Shown here one piece after another: positions 7,482 through 15,086 of a stretch of DNA of 64,000 nt. The notes beneath the pieces are model-generated. The model saw only the letters and a program-made list of their open reading frames with translations, was not told the origin of the DNA and did no database searches. Numbering within the stretch: position 1 is the stretch's first letter; each line of letters begins with the position of its first letter. The position numbers were made by a program, and so were the translations under genes. The stretch covers positions 1-64,000 of the forward strand of contig JAFEDH010000023.1 in the NCBI GenBank assembly GCA_018241695.1. The letters are read 5' to 3'. Source of the DNA: Pseudomonadota bacterium. Lineage in GTDB: Bacteria > Pseudomonadota > Gammaproteobacteria > Burkholderiales > Rhodocyclaceae.

Positions 7482-9851
7482 ATGATGTCCTCTCATCTTC
7501 TCAGCCGTTTGCTCGGTTTGGTGACGCTTCTTCCCGTCTGTGTCAGTACCGCCCTGGCGGGTGAAGTGCTGCCGCGCCCCGAGGGAGCGTTCCCGGGTGT
7601 GATCGGCACCACGACCGAAGCTTCAAAGCCGGCCTGGCCGGCTTCTCCGGCTGCGCCCAAGGGTGCACCGAACGTGGTCGTGGTTCTGCTCGATGATGTG
7701 GGCTTCGGTGCGCCTTCAACATTCGGTGGCGGTGCGGCGACGCCGGGGCTGGACAAGCTCGCCGATCAGGGGCTGACCTATAACCGGTTCCATGTCGTGG
7801 GCATCTGCTCTCCCACCCGTGCGGCCCTGTTGAGCGGGCGCAATCATCATCAGCTCGGTTTTGGCACGGTGACCGACAACCCTTCCGGCTATCCCGGCTA
7901 CAACATGACCTGGCCGCGCAGCGCGGCCTCGGTGGCCGAGGTGTTGCGCCAGAACGGCTACAACACCGCCGCCTTTGGCAAATGGCACAACACGCCGCAA
8001 TGGGAGGTGAGCAGTAGCGGACCTTTCGATCGCTGGCCCACGGGCCTGGGTTTCGAGTATTTCTATGGCTTCATGGCGGCGGAGGACAGCCAGTGGGAGC
8101 CGAAGCTTTTCCGCAACACGGTGGCGGTGGAACCGGATGCCCGTCCGCCGCAATACAGTTTCACCACCGACATGGTGAATGACGCCATCCACTGGCTGCA
8201 TCAGCAGCGAGCCGAAGCGCCCGGCAAGCCTTACTTCATCTATATGGCGACTGGCGCCACCCATGCGCCCCACCACGCGCCCAGGGAGTGGATCGAAAAA
8301 TACCGGGGCAAGTTCGATCAGGGCTGGGACAAATACCGGGAGGAAACCTTCGCCCGGCAGAAGAAGCTGGGCGTGATCCCTGCCGATGCCAAACTGGCTC
8401 CGCGGCCTGCCAGCCTGCCCGCATGGAACAGCGTCGATCCCAAACTGAAACCGCTGCTGGCCCGGGAGATGGAGGTATTCGCCGGCTACCTTTCCTATAC
8501 CGATCACGAGGTAGGGCGCTTTCTGGACGAGGTACGCCGCGAGCCGGGGGGCGACAACACGCTGGTTATCTATGTGGTGGGCGACAACGGCCCCTCGCCG
8601 GAAGGCGGCCTGAACGGCAGCCGCCACCACTTCGCCACCGTATTTGGCCTGACCGATCCGATCGATGCGCAGATCGCCCAGATGGACCAGCTGGGTTCCG
8701 ATGCCGGCGAGCCGAATTATGCGGCGGCCTGGGGCCAGGCTACGTCGACCCCTTTCCCGGGTGCGAAACAGATGGCGTCCACACTGGGGGCGATCCGCGA
8801 TCCGCTGGTCATTGCCTGGCCTTCCCGGATCACACACGGGCATCAGATACGCAGCCAGTTTCATCATGTGATCGACATCGTGCCCACCATCTATGAGGCC
8901 GTGGGCATCACCGCGCCCGAGCGGGTGAATGGTGTCGACCAGATCCCCATCGAGGGCAAGAGCATGGTGTATTCCTTCGCCGATGCCAAGGCGCCCAGCC
9001 CGCATCATGTGCAGTATTTCGAAGTGATGGGCAACCGCGGCATCTATCAGGACGGCTGGTTCGCTGGTGCCACCCATTATGAAACCTGGGATCTCATGAA
9101 CCTGGTGGCGCATCCGCGTCGCCTTGATCAGGACACCTGGACGCTCTACAACCTGGACAAGGATTACAGCCAGACCCAGGATCTGGCTGCCAGATATCCT
9201 GAAAAGCTGGCCGAGATGAAACAGCTGTTCATGGTGGAAGCCCGGCGCAACCAGGTGCTGCCTCTGGCGGATTCACCGCTCGATTCCTTCTACAGCGGTG
9301 GCATGCCGAGCCCGATCGCGGGACGCAAGGAATTCGTTTATGACGGGGATGTGGTGCGTGTGCCGCCACCCTTCGCGCCACCCATCCTGGGACGTGCCCA
9401 TCGCATCGAGGCGCAGCTGGAGATCCCGGCGCAGGGCGCTTCGGGCGTGGTGCTGGCCTTTGGCGGGAGTGAAGGCGGCATCGTTCTGTATGTCAAGGAT
9501 GGGCATCTGGTGCACGAACTCAATGCGGCGGGTATCGAACACAGCCGTCTGGTATCGAGCACGGTACTGCCCGTTGGCAAGGTGGATGTGGCCTTTGAAT
9601 ACACCCCCGATGGCCCGCCACCGGCCCAGGCTTTCCTCAAGTATCAGACCCGTCCGGGCACCGGCCGCCTGTTCATCAACGGCCAGCCGGCCGGCGAGAT
9701 GCACTACACGCATTTCGGGGGGTTCGGTCACACCACCAGCACCGAAACCTTCGACGTGGGGCGTGACCTGGGATCTCCTGTGAGCAGCGATTACCAGGGA
9801 CCCGCTCCCTTCCAGGGCAGGGTGGAGCGGGTGGTGGTGCGGCTGTTGTGA
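7482..9851 (+). CDS. Secreted arylsulfatase, formylglycine type (second of a tandem pair)
   Basis: A 789-residue paralogue of the preceding sulfatase. A signal peptide ends near residue 27 (VSTALAG), the metal-binding LLDDVGFG is at about 69-76 and the formylglycine motif CSPTR at 109-113. The two differ mainly after the catalytic core: this one has extra residues near the C-terminal beta domain. The start at 7482 follows AAGGA and gives the signal peptide; a longer in-frame extension would begin inside the first sulfatase. Duplication followed by divergence is likely, perhaps giving two substrate ranges. The enzyme that makes formylglycine is not in the window. Confidence 0.9.
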   Translation: MMSSHLLSRLLGLVTLLPVCVSTALAGEVLPRPEGAFPGVIGTTTEASKPAWPASPAAPKGAPNVVVVLLDDVGFGAPSTFGGGAATPGLDKLADQGLTYNRFHVVGICSPTRAALLSGRNHHQLGFGTVTDNPSGYPGYNMTWPRSAASVAEVLRQNGYNTAAFGKWHNTPQWEVSSSGPFDRWPTGLGFEYFYGFMAAEDSQWEPKLFRNTVAVEPDARPPQYSFTTDMVNDAIHWLHQQRAEAPGKPYFIYMATGATHAPHHAPREWIEKYRGKFDQGWDKYREETFARQKKLGVIPADAKLAPRPASLPAWNSVDPKLKPLLAREMEVFAGYLSYTDHEVGRFLDEVRREPGGDNTLVIYVVGDNGPSPEGGLNGSRHHFATVFGLTDPIDAQIAQMDQLGSDAGEPNYAAAWGQATSTPFPGAKQMASTLGAIRDPLVIAWPSRITHGHQIRSQFHHVIDIVPTIYEAVGITAPERVNGVDQIPIEGKSMVYSFADAKAPSPHHVQYFEVMGNRGIYQDGWFAGATHYETWDLMNLVAHPRRLDQDTWTLYNLDKDYSQTQDLAARYPEKLAEMKQLFMVEARRNQVLPLADSPLDSFYSGGMPSPIAGRKEFVYDGDVVRVPPPFAPPILGRAHRIEAQLEIPAQGASGVVLAFGGSEGGIVLYVKDGHLVHELNAAGIEHSRLVSSTVLPVGKVDVAFEYTPDGPPPAQAFLKYQTRPGTGRLFINGQPAGEMHYTHFGGFGHTTSTETFDVGRDLGSPVSSDYQGPAPFQGRVERVVVRLL

Positions 9852-9888
9852 ATATCCGGGGAACAGGTCTGTTCTGATGAGTCCGACA

Positions 9889-9921
9889 GGGTGCTGCCCG
9901 ATCGATCGCCGAGCAGCACCC
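9889..9921 (+). other. Hairpin between second sulfatase and DUF1254 gene
   Basis: GGGTGCTGC (9889-9897) and GCAGCACCC (9913-9921) form a perfect 9-bp stem with a 15-nt loop and no T run. It may protect or process the transcript; a terminator role is less likely. Confidence 0.4.
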
Positions 9922-9968
9922 CCCTCGAGGTCTGATACCGCCTGATTACATTTCTGGAGGAGGCAAAG

Positions 9969-11468
9969 ATGGGATCTACATTGTGGTACCGACTGGTTCG
10001 ATACCTGACATGCGGACTGATGATCGGGCTTGCCGGCGGGGGACAGGCGGCGGTTCCTTCCCCTATCGACCCCGGGCTCACTCCTGCCCAGATCGAGGAA
10101 CGAACGAAGGAAGCATTTTTCTGGGGCATGCAGCAGGCGGGTTTCTACGAACTGCGCCATGTGTTTACCCAGATGGAAAGCGCACCCGCCTATCGGGGCA
10201 TCAATCGCGTGATGGCCAACACACGATTGTTCACGGCCAAGGAGCGGTTCGCAACCACACCCAACGCATCCACCCTGTATTCGGGAGGGCAGTTCGATCT
10301 GCGTCATGAAAGCATCATCGTTGAAACGCCGCAGATGCCCGAGGGCCGGTACTGGAGCGTGCAGGCCGCGGACCAGTATGCGCACTGGTTTTTCTTTATC
10401 GGCAGCCCCTTCACAGGCAATGCGCCGCAGCGTTATCTGATCGTCGGCCCGGACTGGAAGGGACGTTTGCCTCCCGGATTTAAAGGTCCGCAGATTGTCC
10501 GGGCGACATCCAATGCGGTGACCATCACTTTGCGCCTTGGGGTGATTGATTCCCGCAGCGCGGCCGAAATGGACGAGGCCGGCCGGCTGGTCAAATCGGT
10601 GGCGATCCTGCCCTTCAGTTTGTGGGAAAAGAATGGCAACCGGCCCGTGCCTCTCGATCAGCAGCCGATCGTCAGGGCCGACTACGCCACCTTCCCGCGC
10701 ATGGACAGGATCAGTGATCTGACCCGCAGCATGACGCCCCTTGACTATCTGCAACTGGTGAGCCTGGTGATCAATGATGCAGCGATGACCAAGCGCACCG
10801 ATTCCGCCAAAGAAATCGCCACCCTGAAGCGTCTCTCCGCCCTGGGTTTGCGGGAGGGCTTTCATTTCGATCCGGCGGGAGTGACTCCGGTGCAGGCCAA
10901 GGCGATCGAGGCCGGGTTTTTCGCGGCCCGGCGCGAAGCCAAGGCGGCTCTCGAAAAATCGCTGCTGGACATGAATGGCTGGAAGTTGCAGACCAGCCTT
11001 TTCTACGACGATAACGACTACAGGGTTCGTGCCGGTGCGGCGGAAATCGCCTGGGGCAGCCCGGTGCCGTTCGAATCCCACACCATCGGATTCGGTCTGG
11101 TGGATTCGGCGGGGCGGGTTCTGGATGGCCGCCATCGCTATACCCTGACCTTCGATGTCGATCATCTGCCACCGGTGACCGAGTTCTGGGAAATGCCGCT
11201 CTATGACGAATACGGCTATTTTGTGGACAACCCGATTGATCGCTACAGCGTTACGAGCTACCTCTACAAGGTGGGTGCCTATGCCGTGCACGATGGCAAG
11301 CTCACCTTCTATTTGCAGAGCGAACGTCCCACGGATATCGAGCAGGCCCGCAACTGGCTGCCGACGCCGAAGACCGGTGTGTTCCGTCTGGCCCCCCGTT
11401 TCTACGGACCCACGTCATCACTGATCGATGGCAGCTACCGGATGCCGATGATCGAGCGCGTGGATTGA
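9969..11468 (+). CDS. Secreted DUF1254/DUF1214 protein
   Basis: A 499-residue exported protein with a signal peptide of about 28 residues (GLAGGGQAA). The N-terminal part, with NRVMANTRLFTAKERF and NASTLYSGGQFDL, is of the DUF1254 type. The C-terminal part, with FWEMPLYDEYGYFVDNPIDRYS, is the DUF1214 type. These domains occur together in periplasmic proteins of unknown biochemistry. GGAGGAGG lies just before the ATG. Its place directly after two sulfatases and before a strong terminator suggests a role in handling the same substrate. No catalytic motif is obvious. Confidence 0.8.
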   Translation: MGSTLWYRLVRYLTCGLMIGLAGGGQAAVPSPIDPGLTPAQIEERTKEAFFWGMQQAGFYELRHVFTQMESAPAYRGINRVMANTRLFTAKERFATTPNASTLYSGGQFDLRHESIIVETPQMPEGRYWSVQAADQYAHWFFFIGSPFTGNAPQRYLIVGPDWKGRLPPGFKGPQIVRATSNAVTITLRLGVIDSRSAAEMDEAGRLVKSVAILPFSLWEKNGNRPVPLDQQPIVRADYATFPRMDRISDLTRSMTPLDYLQLVSLVINDAAMTKRTDSAKEIATLKRLSALGLREGFHFDPAGVTPVQAKAIEAGFFAARREAKAALEKSLLDMNGWKLQTSLFYDDNDYRVRAGAAEIAWGSPVPFESHTIGFGLVDSAGRVLDGRHRYTLTFDVDHLPPVTEFWEMPLYDEYGYFVDNPIDRYSVTSYLYKVGAYAVHDGKLTFYLQSERPTDIEQARNWLPTPKTGVFRLAPRFYGPTSSLIDGSYRMPMIERVD

Positions 11469-11494
11469 GGTTCCCGGGTTGTATGGCGTTAAAT

Positions 11495-11524
11495 AAAAAG
11501 GCCCGCACACATGCGGGCCTTTTT
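11495..11524. terminator. Bidirectional rho-independent terminator
   Basis: A 13-bp perfect stem (AAAAAGGCCCGCA / TGCGGGCCTTTTT) with a 4-nt loop lies between the convergent DUF1254 and SDR genes. Its A run and T run make it work from both sides. Confidence 0.9.
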
Positions 11525-11549
11525 GTTCGGGTATCCGGTGGTGGCGCAA

Positions 11550-12326
11550 TCAACTCCGCTGCGATGAGATATTGCCTCCGTCCACCACGATTTCGGAAGC
11601 CGTGATGTAGCTGGCCTCATCGGACAGCAGGAAACGCACCACGCGACCGACTTCGGCGGGATCACCCACCCGGCCCAGGAGAATGCGGCGTTCGAAGGTG
11701 CCCGCCGGCAGATGGTCCACCGACGGCTGGAGCATGGGAGTCAGTATCTGGCCGGGAGATAGCGAGTTGATGCGGATGCCTTCTGACCCCAGGCGATCGG
11801 CCAGGGAACGGACCAGGGACAGCACCCCGCCCTTGCCGGCGCTGTAGATGGGGTTGAGGGCATTACCCAGGGTGGCGTTGATGGATGCGAAGGCGACGAT
11901 GGCGCTTCCCGGGTTTTTCTTCAGGTCGGGCAGCAGCGCCTGCGCCAGCAGGGCAACGGGCCGCAGGTGGATATTGATGCCACGGTCCCAGCCCTCGGGT
12001 GTGATGCCCTCGAGTGAGCCGGTATCGACCACCCCGGCCGAGTGCACGAAGCCACCGATCGTACCCATCACATCACGGGACTGGTCGATCGCGGCGGCAT
12101 AGCGCGTGGGGTCTGTCACGTCTACGGTGAGGCCGATGGTGGCCACACCGTGGCGTGCCCTGATTTCTTCGGCCACCCTGACGACATTGTCGGCATGGAT
12201 ATCCCAGAGGGCGACCGGGCGGCCAACCGCGGCCAGGGCCTCGGCGGAAGCCCTGCCCAGGCCGGAGGCGCCGCCGGTGATGATGACGCCGGTCTGGGGT
12301 GCGCCGAGTCGGGGGGTGAGATCCAT
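11550..12326 (-). CDS. Short-chain dehydrogenase/reductase (SDR), partner of the PQQ dehydrogenase
   Basis: A 258-residue classical SDR with GGASGLG at the cofactor site, HSAG in place of the usual NNAG, and YSAGK as the active-site Tyr-Lys. The C-terminal VVDGG is typical. It starts 18 bp after the stop of the membrane PQQ dehydrogenase on the same strand, with AAGGAAG before the ATG, so the two form an operon. It could oxidise or reduce the product of that dehydrogenase. The HSAG variation is mild and does not by itself imply loss of activity. Confidence 0.87.
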   Translation of the reverse strand: MDLTPRLGAPQTGVIITGGASGLGRASAEALAAVGRPVALWDIHADNVVRVAEEIRARHGVATIGLTVDVTDPTRYAAAIDQSRDVMGTIGGFVHSAGVVDTGSLEGITPEGWDRGINIHLRPVALLAQALLPDLKKNPGSAIVAFASINATLGNALNPIYSAGKGGVLSLVRSLADRLGSEGIRINSLSPGQILTPMLQPSVDHLPAGTFERRILLGRVGDPAEVGRVVRFLLSDEASYITASEIVVDGGNISSQRS

Positions 12327-12344
12327 GGTCGAGTCTTCCTTGCT

Positions 12345-14675
12345 TCAGTCAGGGAGGGCGAAGGCCACGATGGCATCACCATGCTTGGTCTGCATGAACG
12401 GGTGCCCTCCTGCGGCAATCACAACGTACTGCTTGCCTGTTTTACCGTCGGTGTAGGTCATGGCTCCGGCCTGTGGCCCTGCGGGCAGGCGGCCTTTCCA
12501 CAGTTCCTTGCCGGTCCGGGTATCGAAGGCGCGCAGATAGTTGTCGATGGTGGCGCCGATGAAGGTCACCCCGCCACGAGTGACCGCGGCGCCGCCAATG
12601 TTGTAGCCACCCGAGACACTGATGCCGAAGGGTGCGATGTCCTGCGTCGTGCCCAGTGTGTTGGACCAGACGATCTTGCGGGTTTTCAGGTCGACCCCGT
12701 ACAGCATGCCCCAGGGCGGCGGCGCACAGGGGAAGCCGAGCTTCGACATGAGCGGACCGAAGTCCACCGCATAGGGCGCGCCATACTGGGGTGCGCTGCC
12801 CCAGTGGCCGGACTTGGGTGCCTTGCCGGCCTTGCGCGCATCAAATTCGGCGCGAGGCACCAGTTGAATGCTGAACGGCATGCCGGAGGTATTCACCACC
12901 ATGATGTCGCGTCCGGTATCGACGGCGACGCTGCCCCAGTCGATGATGCCGAAAGTACCCGGATACTCCAGCGTGGGCGTGGTCGAGGGCAGGGTGAATT
13001 TGCCATCGTAGCGCAGGGACTTGAACTGGATGCGGCACAGCATCTGGTCGAACGGGGTCGTGCCCCACATGTCCCGTTCACGCAGCGGCGGCGGCGTGAA
13101 GCTGGGCATGCCGACCGACCAGGGCTGGGTAGGTGAATAGCGTTCACCCGGCACATCCCCCTTGGGCGAGGGCCTTTCCTCGACCGGTGTCAGCGGCGCG
13201 CCGGTCGCCCGGTCGAGCACGTAGATCTCGCCATGTTTGGTCGGCTGGATGAGTGCAGGCCGGGTGCCGCCGGCGACGGGGAAATCCACCAGCACCGGCT
13301 GGGAGCCCACATCGTAGTCCCACAGGTCATGGTGCACCGTCTGGAAATGCCAGCGGACCTTGCCGGTGGCCGCATCGAGTGCGACGACGGAACTGGAATA
13401 CATGTCGTCCGCCGCGGTGCGGTCGACACCCCAGTAGTCGGGCGTGCGGTTGCCGGTGGGGGCATATACCAGGCCCAGCGCCGGATCGGCACTGAACGGC
13501 GTCCACGCATTGGGAGTGCTTTGGGTGTAGGTCTCCCCCGGCTTGAGCGGGCCGGTGTCGGGGCGCCCCATGTCCCAGGCCCAGACCAGTTTCCCGTTAC
13601 GGGCATCGAAGCCGCGAATCACGCCCGATGGCTCGTGCACGTTTTCGCCATCGAGTACAAAGCCGCCGACCACGGCAACATCACCGACGATGGAAGGTGG
13701 CGAAGTGGTGTATTGGAAGCCGGGCTCGAACTGCCCCATGCCTTCGCGCAGATTCACCTCGCCATGGTTGCCAAAGCTCTGGCAGCGCGCGCCGGTTGCG
13801 GCATCCACCGCGATCATGCGGCCATCGATGGTGGCTTCGAGTATCCGTTTCGGACAGTCGAGTGTCTTGTCACGGGTTTCGTAATAGGAAACGCCGCGGC
13901 AGACCATCATCGCCACCCCGCTGTCATTCACCTTGGGGTCGTGGCGCCAGCGTTCCTTGCCAGTCGCCGCGTCGAGCGCGATGATGATGTTGTGCGGGGT
14001 GCACAGATAAAGCGTTTCATCCACCTTGATCGGAGTGACTTCGAACATGAAGGCCGATTTGGTGTTCGGATAGTTGGCCATCGTGTCCCCGGTGTGGTAA
14101 ATCCAGGCGGGTTTGAGCTGTGCGACGTTCTGCGGGGTGATCTGGTTCGATGGCGAATATCGGTCGCCATACGAGGTTTGGCCGAATTCGCGCCAGTCGG
14201 TAGCGGATTTGTCCGGTACTCCCGCCGGTGTGTCCGTTGCGTTGGCCAGATGTGTGCCATTGGATGTCATTGCGGCGGCACCCAGCGCCAGGATGCCGAT
14301 GGCGGCGATGACAACCTGCAATACCGGTGCTTTTTTGCGGCCTTCCGCCTGGATGGCACCCTGCACCCAGGGAGCAAGCATATAGACGGCCAGCGCCAGG
14401 AAGACGGCCAGACGTGGCACCAGTTGCCAGAAGTCGAGTCCGGCTTCCCAGAGTGCCCAAACGGTCGTCAGCAGGAAAAACGCGAAGTAGAGCGTGAGCC
14501 CTGCCGGTTTGCCCCTGCCGATCAGGATGCCGGCAAAGAAGCACGCCAGTCCGGCGAGAAGGTAGTAGGGCGAGCCACCCAGGCCGAGCAGTTTGACCCC
14601 GCCCAGACCAAGTGCGAGACCGATCAGTGCCAGCACGGCTCCCAGGAGCCAGAGTCCCCATTGGTTAGATTTCAT
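12345..14675 (-). CDS. Membrane-bound PQQ-dependent dehydrogenase (glucose/quinate/shikimate type)
   Basis: A 776-residue quinoprotein. About five membrane helices occupy the first 150 residues; a periplasmic beta-propeller follows, starting TDWREFGQTSYGDRYSPSNQI, with repeated WxFQTVHHDLWDYD- and PTKHGEIYVLDRATG-type blades. The family oxidises sugars or polyols on the periplasmic side and passes electrons to ubiquinone. The start at 14675 was chosen because AAGGAG is 9 nt upstream; an ATG three codons earlier abuts the ribosome site. No pqq synthesis genes are present. The neighbours make an alcohol group on the imported compound a possible substrate, but glucose or quinate oxidation cannot be excluded. 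Confidence 0.88.
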   Translation of the reverse strand: MKSNQWGLWLLGAVLALIGLALGLGGVKLLGLGGSPYYLLAGLACFFAGILIGRGKPAGLTLYFAFFLLTTVWALWEAGLDFWQLVPRLAVFLALAVYMLAPWVQGAIQAEGRKKAPVLQVVIAAIGILALGAAAMTSNGTHLANATDTPAGVPDKSATDWREFGQTSYGDRYSPSNQITPQNVAQLKPAWIYHTGDTMANYPNTKSAFMFEVTPIKVDETLYLCTPHNIIIALDAATGKERWRHDPKVNDSGVAMMVCRGVSYYETRDKTLDCPKRILEATIDGRMIAVDAATGARCQSFGNHGEVNLREGMGQFEPGFQYTTSPPSIVGDVAVVGGFVLDGENVHEPSGVIRGFDARNGKLVWAWDMGRPDTGPLKPGETYTQSTPNAWTPFSADPALGLVYAPTGNRTPDYWGVDRTAADDMYSSSVVALDAATGKVRWHFQTVHHDLWDYDVGSQPVLVDFPVAGGTRPALIQPTKHGEIYVLDRATGAPLTPVEERPSPKGDVPGERYSPTQPWSVGMPSFTPPPLRERDMWGTTPFDQMLCRIQFKSLRYDGKFTLPSTTPTLEYPGTFGIIDWGSVAVDTGRDIMVVNTSGMPFSIQLVPRAEFDARKAGKAPKSGHWGSAPQYGAPYAVDFGPLMSKLGFPCAPPPWGMLYGVDLKTRKIVWSNTLGTTQDIAPFGISVSGGYNIGGAAVTRGGVTFIGATIDNYLRAFDTRTGKELWKGRLPAGPQAGAMTYTDGKTGKQYVVIAAGGHPFMQTKHGDAIVAFALPD

Positions 14676-15086
14676 TATTGACATCTCCTTGTTTAGCGGG
14701 AAGTTCTGACGGTCACCGGTATCCCGGCAGGCCTTGTTTTCGGCATTTCGGGGAAGTGATCAGACATGGAATACAGTAAATCATGCAGTAAGCGGCAAAA
14801 CCCTGTCGGGTGCAACCTTCATTTGAGCTAAAGAATACAGTCCGTAAATCATCCAGCCAACGATTCATACGTGATCCACGCGCAGACCGCATCCACTGCG
14901 AAGCGGTGGTGTGCGGATACAACACCTGTTTGGATTAAGGGCAATCAAATATGTCCGATCTAAACGAATTGTAAGGTAACGTTCCCGACGCAAGATGGAG
15001 TCGGAACCCTATGCAGCCCTTTAGATTGGGATCGGGATGCCGGCGCCGCAAGCCAACCACATCATATCGGCGAAGGAGAAATCCCC
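14676..15086. promoter_or_regulatory. Divergent regulatory gap between PQQ dehydrogenase and second TonB receptor
   Basis: A 411-bp gap without a credible gene, expected to hold two divergent promoters. It contains a near repeat: GAATACAG plus TAAATCATGCAG (14768-14787) and GAATACAG, three extra bases, then TAAATCATCCAG (14833-14856). Such paired boxes may bind a regulator. An imperfect hairpin (CCGCA...TGCGG) lies near 14890-14920. I could not assign -35/-10 boxes with confidence. Confidence 0.4.

Noticed and set aside
9273..11291. A 672-codon minus-strand frame across the DUF1254 gene
   Set aside because: Antisense to the sulfatase end and the DUF1254 gene, with no ribosome site and low-complexity composition.
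13233..14681. A 482-codon plus-strand frame opposite the PQQ dehydrogenase
   Set aside because: The opposite strand has the clear quinoprotein; this frame has no family pattern.
14713..14925. A 70-codon minus-strand frame in the gap before the second TonB receptor
   Set aside because: No ribosome site and it lies over a regulatory gap; composition does not look coding.
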